Below are positions 1 to 6,965 of a stretch of 6,980 bases of DNA, piece after piece. Position numbers and translations under genes: made by a program. Where the stretch lies: the NCBI GenBank assembly GCA_009782025.1, contig WQUQ01000063.1, forward strand, positions 1 to 6,980, written 5' to 3'. The DNA comes from Desulfobulbus sp. Lineage in GTDB: Bacteria > Pseudomonadota > Gammaproteobacteria > Burkholderiales > Rhodocyclaceae. The notes beneath the pieces are model-generated. The model ran no database searches, was not told where the DNA came from, and worked only from the letters and a program-made list of their open reading frames with translations. Position 1 is the first letter of the stretch. Every line of letters starts with the position of its first letter.

Positions 1-209
1 CAGAGGCCGGTCGCCACCGCCAGAATGCCGAGCGGCGTCATGAATTTGTACAGCTTGCCGGCCATCAGCAACAGCCGGTCGCGCTCGGCGACGCTATCGG
101 TCGGCGCCATCGCCAGATTGACATAGATGCGCGGCAGGTAGAACAGGCCGGCGAACCACGAGATGACCATCCACAGATGCAAAGCCTTGACGATGCCATA
201 CCAGTTCAT
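1..209 (-). CDS. CopD/HemJ-family integral membrane protein, N-terminal part (runs off the left edge)
   Basis: The first 69 residues are present and begin MNWYGIVKALHLWMVISWFA. They form a first membrane helix with a conserved His at residue 11, followed by the loop FYLPRIYVNLAMA (23-35), an acidic/basic linker, and the start of a second helix (about 56-69). The helix-1 His and the FYLPR motif are typical of the UPF0093/CopD group that includes HemJ, the oxygen-independent protoporphyrinogen IX oxidase of heme synthesis. In classical HemJ the motif usually continues with Tyr-His, whereas here it reads Asn-Leu, so a HemJ function is plausible but not certain. The ATG is preceded by GGAGAAAAAC, a good ribosome binding site, and overlaps the stop of the upstream NAD(P)-binding gene as ATGA, so the two are probably translationally coupled. 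Roughly half of the protein lies outside the window. Confidence 0.85.
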   Translation of the reverse strand, partial: MNWYGIVKALHLWMVISWFAGLFYLPRIYVNLAMAPTDSVAERDRLLLMAGKLYKFMTPLGILAVATGL

Positions 210-1114
210 GTGTTTTTCTCCGTAGTCATCCCCGTTGCGGCCTCGGCGATGCCGACGTCGACGGTCGGGTAGGCGAGACGCAGTTTCAGTTCCTGTTTGA
301 GCCGCCGGTTGCCGATGCGCCGCGATTCGCGCAGGAAGGACAGTTGCAGCGGCGACAACTGCGCCGCCGCATCAATCAGGCTCAAGCGCTGCGGGCGCGG
401 CAGGGCGAAGGCGTCGGCGACGCGATCGAAATAATCGGCCATGCGCAAGCGCGAATCGTCGACCACGTTATAGACCCGGTTGGCCCGCCCGCGGCGCAGC
501 GCCGCGACGCAGGCGGCGGCCAGGTCGGCGGCGTGGATGTGGTTGCTCCAGGCATCCTCGGCGGCGAGCAGGGCCGGCAGTCTCTGGCGCAGGCGTTCGA
601 GCGGCAGCCGGTCGGCGGCGTAAATGCCGGGCGCGCGCAGAATGCTGACGCGCACGCCGCGCCGCCGGCCCCGGTCGGACAAGCCCCACTCGCGCAGGCG
701 GCGCTCGGCATCGACGCGGCGCACGGCGCGCTCGCTTTGCGCCCGGCACGGGCGCGTCTCGTCGATCAGCGCCCCGGCGCAATCGCCGTAAACTCCGGTC
801 GTGCTGATGTAGACCAGTTGCCGTGGTAGACTGCCGCCCGCGCCCAGAGCCGCCAGCAGATTGCGGGTTCGCGTATCCCGATGACCCGCGCCGGGCGGTG
901 GCGCCAGATGCAGGACCCGATCGGCCAGGCCAGAGAGACGACGCAGACTGGCCCGGTCGTCGAGATCGCCAAACAGCGGAATCGCCCCGGCCGCGCGCCA
1001 GAACGCCGCCTGATCCGGCTCGCGCACCAGGGCGTAGACGCGGTAACGGCCAGCGAAACAGGAGAAAACGCGGCGAGCGATGTCGCCGCTGCCGACAATC
1101 AGGATTTTTTGCAC
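206..1114 (-). CDS. SDR-superfamily NAD(P)-dependent epimerase/dehydratase-like protein (YeeZ-like)
   Basis: This is a 302-residue protein starting at GTG (QKILIVGSGDIARRV). Residues 4-15 form the first Rossmann strand and the dinucleotide loop G8-x-G10-x-x-A13. A second conserved block, STTGVYGD (104-111), is the usual SDR motif after strand 5, and SNHIHAADLA plus YNVVDD towards the C-terminus match extended SDR and sugar-epimerase-like proteins. No clear YxxxK catalytic pair follows the STTGVYG block; an Arg-rich helix stands there instead, as in atypical SDRs such as E. coli YeeZ, so catalysis cannot be assumed and the substrate is unknown. I chose GTG at 1114 because it sits immediately before the Rossmann strand and no in-frame ATG precedes the fold nearby. 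An open frame continues far upstream in antisense to the reductase gene but looks spurious. No Shine-Dalgarno is visible. The gene overlaps the downstream CopD/HemJ-like gene by 4 bp. Confidence 0.88.
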   Translation of the reverse strand: MQKILIVGSGDIARRVFSCFAGRYRVYALVREPDQAAFWRAAGAIPLFGDLDDRASLRRLSGLADRVLHLAPPPGAGHRDTRTRNLLAALGAGGSLPRQLVYISTTGVYGDCAGALIDETRPCRAQSERAVRRVDAERRLREWGLSDRGRRRGVRVSILRAPGIYAADRLPLERLRQRLPALLAAEDAWSNHIHAADLAAACVAALRRGRANRVYNVVDDSRLRMADYFDRVADAFALPRPQRLSLIDAAAQLSPLQLSFLRESRRIGNRRLKQELKLRLAYPTVDVGIAEAATGMTTEKNT

Positions 1115-1120
1115 GCCGGC

Positions 1121-1126
1121 ATTGTA
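1121..1126 (-). promoter_or_regulatory. Possible -10 element for the YeeZ-like gene (leaderless candidate)
   Basis: On the minus strand the hexamer reads TACAAT, five of six matches to the sigma70 -10 consensus. It ends 6 bases before the GTG start at 1114, so a transcript would begin at or next to the start codon. No recognisable -35 element lies at the right spacing in the GC-rich sequence upstream, and no Shine-Dalgarno precedes the GTG. The position is suggestive, but the call rests on one hexamer. Confidence 0.3.
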
Positions 1127-1147
1127 GCCGACGACCCGAGGGAACCC

Positions 1148-2176
1148 ATGAGCTACCAGATCACGATCCAGCCGAGCGGCCGCCAGTTTGCCGCCGATGC
1201 CGACGAAAGCCTGCTCGACGCCGCGCTGCGCCACGGCCTGACCTTGCCGCACGGCTGCAAGGACGGTGTTTGCGGCGCTTGCAAGGGGCAGGTGCTGGCC
1301 GGCGTCGTCGACCACGGCCGCGCCCAGCCGCATTGCCTCAGCGACGAGGAAAAAGCCGCCGGCCAGGCCCTTTTCTGCTGCGCCACGGCCCGCTCGGACT
1401 TGACCATCGAGTGCCAGCAAATCGCCACAGTCAGCGCGATTCCGGCCAAAACCCTGCCGGCGCGCATCGAGAAACTGGAGCGCCTGGCCCCGGATGTCAT
1501 CGCATTGCACCTGCGCCTGCCGGCCAATGAGCGCCTGCAATTTTACGCCGGCCAGTACATCAACATTCTGCTCAAGGATGGGAAGAGGCGCAGCTTCTCG
1601 CTGGCCAACGCGCCGCACGCCAACGCCCACGATAGCGCCCTGCTGCAATTGCACATCCGCCGCATCCCCGGCGGCGTGTTCACCGAGCAGGTGTTCACCA
1701 CCCTGAAAGTCCGCGACATCCTGCGCTTCAACGGCCCGCACGGCAGTTTTCACTGGCGCGAGGATTCGCCCAGGCCGGTCATCCTGCTCGCCGGCGGCAC
1801 CGGCTTCGCGCCGCTCAAGGCCATCGTCGAACAGGCCAGGGCCGAGGGCTGTCAGCGGCCGATGACGCTCTACTGGGGCGCCCGGGATCGCGCCGGCCTG
1901 TATCTGGATGCGCTGCCGCGGCAATGGGCCGCCGATCAGCCGCACTTCCGCTACGTGCCGGTACTCTCGGAACCCACCGCCGCCGACGCCTGGAACGGCC
2001 GCGTCGGCCTGGTGCACCACGCGGTCATGGCCGATTTTCCCGATCTTTCGGGCCACCAGGTCTATGCCTGCGGCGCGCCGGCGATGATCGACGCGGCCAG
2101 GGCCGATTTCACCCAGCGCTGCGGCTTGCCGACCGAGGAATTTTTCGCCGACGCCTTCAGCTTCGCGGCGAATTAG
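1148..2176 (+). CDS. 2Fe-2S ferredoxin/FAD/NAD(P)H oxidoreductase ('CDP-6-deoxy-delta-3,4-glucoseen reductase' family)
   Basis: This 342-residue soluble flavoprotein should move electrons from NAD(P)H through FAD to a 2Fe-2S centre and on to an unknown acceptor. The N-terminal plant-type ferredoxin domain (about 1-90) carries cluster ligands C37, C42, C45 and C77. The FAD domain (about 100-200) has the flavin motif R148-S-F-S151 followed by LAN. The NAD(P) domain (about 208-342) has AGGTGFAPLKA (215-225) and the late YACGAP motif, and the protein ends FFADAF plus a short tail. Domain order and length match AscD/RfbI-type reductases of about 340 residues, but no dideoxysugar genes are nearby, so the usual database name probably overstates what is known. 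The ATG follows GAGGGA at 1138-1143. An upstream in-frame extension to 881 lies antisense to the YeeZ-like gene and lacks domain content. The stop is one base before the next gene's GTG, implying an operon. Confidence 0.93.
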   Translation: MSYQITIQPSGRQFAADADESLLDAALRHGLTLPHGCKDGVCGACKGQVLAGVVDHGRAQPHCLSDEEKAAGQALFCCATARSDLTIECQQIATVSAIPAKTLPARIEKLERLAPDVIALHLRLPANERLQFYAGQYINILLKDGKRRSFSLANAPHANAHDSALLQLHIRRIPGGVFTEQVFTTLKVRDILRFNGPHGSFHWREDSPRPVILLAGGTGFAPLKAIVEQARAEGCQRPMTLYWGARDRAGLYLDALPRQWAADQPHFRYVPVLSEPTAADAWNGRVGLVHHAVMADFPDLSGHQVYACGAPAMIDAARADFTQRCGLPTEEFFADAFSFAAN

Positions 2177-2177
2177 C

Positions 2178-4241
2178 GTGCCTTTCGCCCGCCTGCGCCG
2201 CCTGTTTGGCGCATCGACCTCCGACGCGGAAGCGGTGGCCGCCGCGCTGGAGGCTTTTCGCGCGCCGGATGCGGATACCCTGACGCTGCTCTGCCGGCTG
2301 GTCGCGGCCATTCGCCCGCGCCGGCATGTTGGCGGCAGCGCCGGCGACGGCGACCGTTACGCCCTGATGCTCGACCGCCTCGCCGCCGACGCCGAGCTGC
2401 GCCTCGCCTTTCGCCGCCATGTCGTGCATTTTCTGGCCACCCGCCGCCTGGTCACCTTTTTCACCGACAGCGGCATTCTGCCCGGCACCGGCTTCTTTTC
2501 CGAATGGTGGCGCATCATCGGCCACCGCCTGCTGCCGGAAGCGCCCGATGAGCGGCGGCTGAAGGACTGCCTGCACGTCATGTTCAACCGCCCCGACGAC
2601 TGGCGCTGGCTGGAGGCGACCACCGCCGAGCAGAGCCGGCAGTTGTGGAGCCTCATCGCCGCCACCGAGGACATGCAGGGCATCGACTGGCGCGCCATCG
2701 AGGAGCAGATGCTCGACGCCGTGCTGCTGCTCGCCCACCGCGTCAGCGGTCTCGGCGTCGACAGCGAGCTGATGCGCGCGGCGCCCGATTTCGACGACCA
2801 CACGCCGTGTTTCATCGCCCTCTCGGCCGAAGCGCTGGAATTCGCCGCCACGCTGCGCCGCGCCTTCGACGAGCCAGACCGGCAGGCCGACGACGGCAGC
2901 CAGTTGCTGGTCATCGCCGACCAGTGCGACAAAACCCTGCAACGCATCCGCCGGCGCGCGCTGACCGTCGGCACCAGCTTGCACCTGTCCTATCTGCTGC
3001 GGCGCAGCGAGCAGAGCCTGGAGCGTTTGCGCGAACTGGTCGCCATCCTTGCCGACCGCCGCGACGAGCGCACGCACGGCGAAGCCATCGGCAGTTGGGC
3101 GCGCTTCGCCCACGCCGCCTTCCTCGCCGAAAACCGGCGCAACAGCCTGCGCTTCTACATGACCCAGTTGTCGCACCTCCTGGCTGTGCGCGTCAGCGAA
3201 AACGCCGCCCGCTCCGGCGAGCATTACATCTGCGATACGCCGGCCGATTACCGCCAGATGTGGCTGTCGGCGGCCGGCGCCGGCGTGTTGATCGCCATCA
3301 TGGCGCTGCTCAAAATCTTCGCCAGCGAGCTGAACGCCCCGCTGTTCGTCGAGGCTTTTCTCTTCAGCATGATTTACGGCCTCGGTTTCGTCGTCATCTT
3401 TCTGCTCGGCATGACCGTCGCCACCAAGCAGCCGGCGATGACGGCGCAGGCGCTGGCCAGCCTGCTCGGCGACCTGAAACCGACCCGCGCCGCCGATCTC
3501 GACCGCCTGGTCGATGTCGTCGCCGCCGTCACGCGCAGCCAGTTGGCGGCCATCGCCGGCAACGTCATGGTCGCGCTGCCGGTGGCCATCGCCGCCGCCG
3601 CCGGCCTCGCCTGGCTCGACGGCAGCCCGCCGATTTCGCTGGAAAAGGGCGCGCATCTGCTGGCCGATCTCGACCTGCGCGGCTGGGTCATCCCGCACGC
3701 CGCCATCGCCGGTTTTTACCTGTTCCTGTCCGGTCTGCTTTCCGGCTATTTCGACAACCGCGCCGCCTACGCCAATCTCGGCCGCCGCCTCGGTCGCCTC
3801 GGCTGGTTGCAGCGCCTCGCCGGGCCGGAGCGGGCGGCGCGCGTCGGCAACTACATCGAGCACCACCTCGGCGGCATCATGGGCAATTTCCTGTTCGGCT
3901 GCATGCTCGGTTCGACCGGCGTCATCGGCGTCATCCTCGGCCTGCCGCTGGATATTCGCCACATCGCCTTCGCCAGCGCCAACCTCGGCTACGCGCTGAC
4001 CGGCTTCCGCTTCGATCTGCCGCTCGCCACCGTGCTCTGGGCCGCGCTCGGCATTGCCGCCATCGGCGTCACCAACCTCATGGTCAGCTTCGCCCTGGCC
4101 CTGCGCATGGCGCTCGGCGCCCGGCGCATCCGCTTCACCCACTGGGGGCCGCTGGCGCGCGCCATCGGCCGGCGTTTTCTCAGCGAACCGCTCAGTTTTC
4201 TGCTGCCGCGCCGTTTGCCTCCGCCGGCAAGCGGGGATTGA
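2178..4241 (+). CDS. Gcr-type 'site-specific recombinase' family protein: polytopic membrane protein of unknown function
   Basis: This is a 687-residue protein. The first ~345 residues are predicted soluble, largely helical and rich in Arg, Asp and Glu. The second half holds about six membrane segments, near 363-382, 389-411, 456-480, 504-523, 570-590 and 617-643. Family hallmarks are HYICDTPADYRQMWLSAAGAG (from H349), ATKQPAMT (415-422), the RSQLAAIAGN helix (453-462), SGYFDN (522-527), GGIMGN (565-570) and GLPLDIRHI (588-596). They match the family named after the gonococcal 'site-specific recombinase' Gcr. I see no Arg-His-Arg-Tyr tyrosine-recombinase set and no serine-resolvase N-terminus, so recombinase activity is doubtful and a membrane role is likelier. 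The GTG start lies one base after the reductase stop (TAGCGTG) with no clear Shine-Dalgarno, so translation probably depends on reinitiation from the reductase. Its last 50 bp overlap the convergent CNNM gene. Confidence 0.9.
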   Translation: MPFARLRRLFGASTSDAEAVAAALEAFRAPDADTLTLLCRLVAAIRPRRHVGGSAGDGDRYALMLDRLAADAELRLAFRRHVVHFLATRRLVTFFTDSGILPGTGFFSEWWRIIGHRLLPEAPDERRLKDCLHVMFNRPDDWRWLEATTAEQSRQLWSLIAATEDMQGIDWRAIEEQMLDAVLLLAHRVSGLGVDSELMRAAPDFDDHTPCFIALSAEALEFAATLRRAFDEPDRQADDGSQLLVIADQCDKTLQRIRRRALTVGTSLHLSYLLRRSEQSLERLRELVAILADRRDERTHGEAIGSWARFAHAAFLAENRRNSLRFYMTQLSHLLAVRVSENAARSGEHYICDTPADYRQMWLSAAGAGVLIAIMALLKIFASELNAPLFVEAFLFSMIYGLGFVVIFLLGMTVATKQPAMTAQALASLLGDLKPTRAADLDRLVDVVAAVTRSQLAAIAGNVMVALPVAIAAAAGLAWLDGSPPISLEKGAHLLADLDLRGWVIPHAAIAGFYLFLSGLLSGYFDNRAAYANLGRRLGRLGWLQRLAGPERAARVGNYIEHHLGGIMGNFLFGCMLGSTGVIGVILGLPLDIRHIAFASANLGYALTGFRFDLPLATVLWAALGIAAIGVTNLMVSFALALRMALGARRIRFTHWGPLARAIGRRFLSEPLSFLLPRRLPPPASGD

Positions 4242-5541
4242 TGGCGGGCGTCTCGCCCGGCTCCGGCAGCCGCGTCGCCAGCACCTTGTCGATGCGCTTG
4301 CCGTCGACATCGACAACCGCGAAATTCCAGCCGGCCCACGGCGTCGCGTCGCCGATCCCGGGCAGCCGGCCGAGCAGCAGCATGAGCATGCCGGACAGCG
4401 TGTGGTAGCGCCCTTCGCCCTCCTCCGGCACGCTTTTCAGATCCAGCCGGTCTTTCAGTTCGGGCAGCGGAATCAGGCCGTCGAGCAGCCATGAGCCGTC
4501 CTCGCGCTGTACCGCCCAGGCGTCTTCCTCGTTGCTCGGCAGAAATTCGCCCGTCACCGATTCAATCAGATCATGCAGCGTAATCAGGCCCTGCACCTCG
4601 CCGTATTCGTCGATGACGAACGCCATCTGCGCGCCTGAACGGCGAAACTGCGCCAGCAATTCCATGCCGGTCAGCGATTCCGGCACGTAAACCGGCGCTT
4701 GCAGGCGCTGGGTCAGGTCGGCGGGTTCGCCGCGCAGCATCTGGTTGAACATCTGCCTGGCTTCGACGATGCCGAGAATATCGTCGAAGCCGCCGCGACA
4801 GACCGGGAAGCGGGCGTGATCCGACGCGGCCATCCGGTGCAGGTTCTCCTCGATCGGCCGGGCGGCGTCGAGCCACACGATGTCGGCGCGCGGCGCCATC
4901 AGCGACGAGATCTGCCGGTCGTCGAGACGAAACACATTGCGCACCATCTCGTGTTCGTCCTTTTCGATGACGCCGGCGGCCGAGCCTTCGACCAGCATGG
5001 CGTGGATTTCCTCCTCGGTGACGCTCGGCCCCTTGGCATCGCGCTGACCGAGGAGGCCCAGAATCAGCGCGGTCGAAGCCGACAGCAGGCGGTCGGAGAA
5101 GCGGGAAAATCTCGCCAGCATGTCCATCGGCCGCGCCACCCGGCGGGCGATGCCCTCCGGGTTGATCTGCCCGAGCCGCTTGGGCGCCCGTTGGCCGACG
5201 ACGATGGAAACGTAGGTGATGACCATCACCACCAGCGCCGTCGCCCCGATTTCGCTGGCCCGCTGCGGCGCGCCGAATTCCTGTAGCCACCGGGCCAGCG
5301 GGCCGGCCAGCGCGGCCTCGCCAATGATGCCGGTGAGGATGCCGATGGCGGTCATGCCGATCTGGATGGTGGCGAGAAAGCGGTTCGGTTCGTCGCCGAG
5401 CGTCATCGCCACCGCCGCCGCGCGGTCGCCCTCCTCGGCCAGACGGGCGAGGCGAGCGCGGCGGGCGGTGAGCAGCGCGATTTCCGACAGCGCAAACAGG
5501 CCATTCAAAATGACCAGGGCAACGAGCAGGATGATTTCCAT
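4192..5541 (-). CDS. CNNM/CorC-HlyC family transporter (DUF21 + CBS pair + CorC_HlyC domain; YtfL/PaeA-like)
   Basis: This 449-residue inner-membrane protein probably handles ion or polyamine efflux. The DUF21 membrane domain (about 1-165) has NGLFALSEIAL (13-23), the TIQIGMTAIGILTG helix (58-71), a helix at about 98-116, and the motif G116-QRAPKRL. A linker (TEEEIHAMLVEGSAAGVIEKDE, 175-196) leads to two CBS domains (about 207-270 and 280-335) with MAPR at 215-218 and DEYGEVQGLIT at 311-321. A C-terminal CorC_HlyC domain follows at about 340-430. The architecture and the C-terminal WLLDGLIPLPEL and GRLPG stretches resemble E. coli YtfL (PaeA, linked to putrescine/cadaverine export, 447 residues), while other relatives are Mg/Co efflux proteins. 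In the usual GExxPK motif the acidic residue is Gln117 here. The ATG at 5541 opens directly into the first helix and has GAGG upstream. An in-frame ATG at 5613 would add 24 residues but has a poorer ribosome site. Confidence 0.92.
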   Translation of the reverse strand: MEIILLVALVILNGLFALSEIALLTARRARLARLAEEGDRAAAVAMTLGDEPNRFLATIQIGMTAIGILTGIIGEAALAGPLARWLQEFGAPQRASEIGATALVVMVITYVSIVVGQRAPKRLGQINPEGIARRVARPMDMLARFSRFSDRLLSASTALILGLLGQRDAKGPSVTEEEIHAMLVEGSAAGVIEKDEHEMVRNVFRLDDRQISSLMAPRADIVWLDAARPIEENLHRMAASDHARFPVCRGGFDDILGIVEARQMFNQMLRGEPADLTQRLQAPVYVPESLTGMELLAQFRRSGAQMAFVIDEYGEVQGLITLHDLIESVTGEFLPSNEEDAWAVQREDGSWLLDGLIPLPELKDRLDLKSVPEEGEGRYHTLSGMLMLLLGRLPGIGDATPWAGWNFAVVDVDGKRIDKVLATRLPEPGETPAINPRLPAEANGAAAEN

Positions 5542-5670
5542 GGCGGCCTCGGGCAAAAGACGGAGCGGGCCGAACGGCCCCACGGTTTTCTTGCAGCATT
5601 TGCAGCCAGTCATCGTGCCGCAAGCGCCTCCCGTTGTCACGCTCCGCCTCCCCCCCCGTAGAGAGAGATC

Positions 5671-5701
5671 GCCGAAAACCTTGTTACACAAGGTTTTCGG
5701 C
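5671..5701. repeat. Perfect inverted repeat, 13-bp arms with 5-base spacer
   Basis: The left arm GCCGAAAACCTTG (5671-5683) is exactly complementary to the right arm CAAGGTTTTCGGC (5689-5701), separated by TTACA. As RNA it would be a strong hairpin in either direction, but no U-run follows the stem directly on either strand, so it is not a standard intrinsic terminator. Its centre is about 60 bp upstream of the predicted ychF transcription start, a location also compatible with a dimeric regulator site. Both roles are inference; the repeat itself is plain in the sequence. Confidence 0.85.
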
Positions 5702-5711
5702 CAATAACGTG

Positions 5712-5739
5712 TGAACAACTGGGGTTTTTTTAGGATAAT
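5712..5739 (+). promoter_or_regulatory. ychF: Probable sigma70-type promoter of ychF
   Basis: TGAACA (5712-5717, four of six to the -35 consensus) and GATAAT (5734-5739, five of six to the -10 consensus) are separated by 16 bases that include a T7 run. Transcription would start near 5746 and give a leader of about 28 nt. That leader carries AAGGA (5759-5763), 10 bases before the ychF ATG. The local AT-richness stands out against the GC-rich surroundings. Confidence 0.55.
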
Positions 5740-5773
5740 CTGTCCCGAGTAGTAAACTAAGGAAAAAGCAACC

Positions 5774-6865
<1,092 letters not shown>

Positions 6866-6965
6866 GCCGACGGAATCATTTCTAGTATTTCGTTTCTTTA
6901 AAACATTTACTTAAACTCTCATCTCTGCGATCATATCTTTCCAGTGCAACAGACTGGAGAACACG
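6866..6965. other. AT-rich intergenic spacer after ychF
   Basis: These 100 bp are much richer in A and T than the coding sequence, especially 6880-6940. I see no strong GC hairpin followed by a T-run that would end ychF transcription. Weak -10-like hexamers occur (TAGTAT at 6883-6888, TAAACT at 6912-6917) without a good -35 partner, so a promoter for the next gene is likely here but cannot be placed. Confidence 0.5.
6938..6960 (+). promoter_or_regulatory. Hairpin covering the ribosome binding site of the rightmost gene
   Basis: On the mRNA, UUUCCAGU (6938-6945) can pair with ACUGGAGA (6953-6960) as eight consecutive pairs including one U-G, with a seven-base loop GCAACAG. The 3' arm contains the Shine-Dalgarno GGAGA (6956-6960), which lies five bases before the ATG at 6966. 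Such a stem could reduce translation until melted or bound. The pairing is visible; the regulatory role is inference and the stem is of modest strength. Confidence 0.4.

Larger units (their letters stand above)
5542..5773. other. Divergent intergenic region between the CNNM-type gene and ychF
   Basis: This 232-bp stretch separates two divergently transcribed genes and must hold both promoters. Going rightwards it contains a short GGGCC/GGCCC hairpin (5567-5580), a run of eight C (5650-5657), a perfect 13-bp inverted repeat (5671-5701), and an AT-rich stretch from about 5702 with a promoter-like pair and a run of seven T (5725-5731). I see no convincing RNA gene and no separate protein gene. 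No promoter for the leftward gene could be assigned with confidence. Confidence 0.7.

Noticed and set aside
206..2311. A 701-codon minus-strand open frame whose first ~400 codons run antisense to the reductase gene
   Set aside because: The upstream part has Arg/Ala/Gly/Gln-rich shadow composition and no domains. The real YeeZ-like protein starts at GTG 1114, and the plus-strand reductase carries all the recognisable motifs.
2178..4241. A mobile element or integrase based on the family name 'site-specific recombinase'
   Set aside because: There are no recombinase catalytic motifs, flanking repeats, attachment sites or tRNA. The protein is a polytopic membrane protein in a housekeeping context.
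2157..4316. A 719-codon minus-strand open frame, longer than the 687-codon gene it covers
   Set aside because: It is low-complexity (Gly, Ala, Gln, Asp, Glu rich) with no family match, and is explained by high GC and third-position bias of the sense gene. The sense frame has clear family motifs and membrane helices.
2645..4408. A 587-codon plus-strand frame overlapping the Gcr-type gene in another phase
   Set aside because: It is almost entirely Arg/Pro/Ala/His-rich, typical of an out-of-frame reading of GC-rich DNA, with no credible start context.
5567..5580. GGGCC/GGCCC short hairpin as a terminator or riboswitch
   Set aside because: The stem is only five to six pairs with a tiny loop, has no T-run beyond a short TTTT in the leftward direction, and shows no recognisable riboswitch pattern.
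5671..5731. The perfect hairpin plus the later T7 run as an intrinsic terminator
   Set aside because: The T-run begins 23 bases after the stem and belongs to the promoter spacer. No rightward gene lies upstream that would need terminating.
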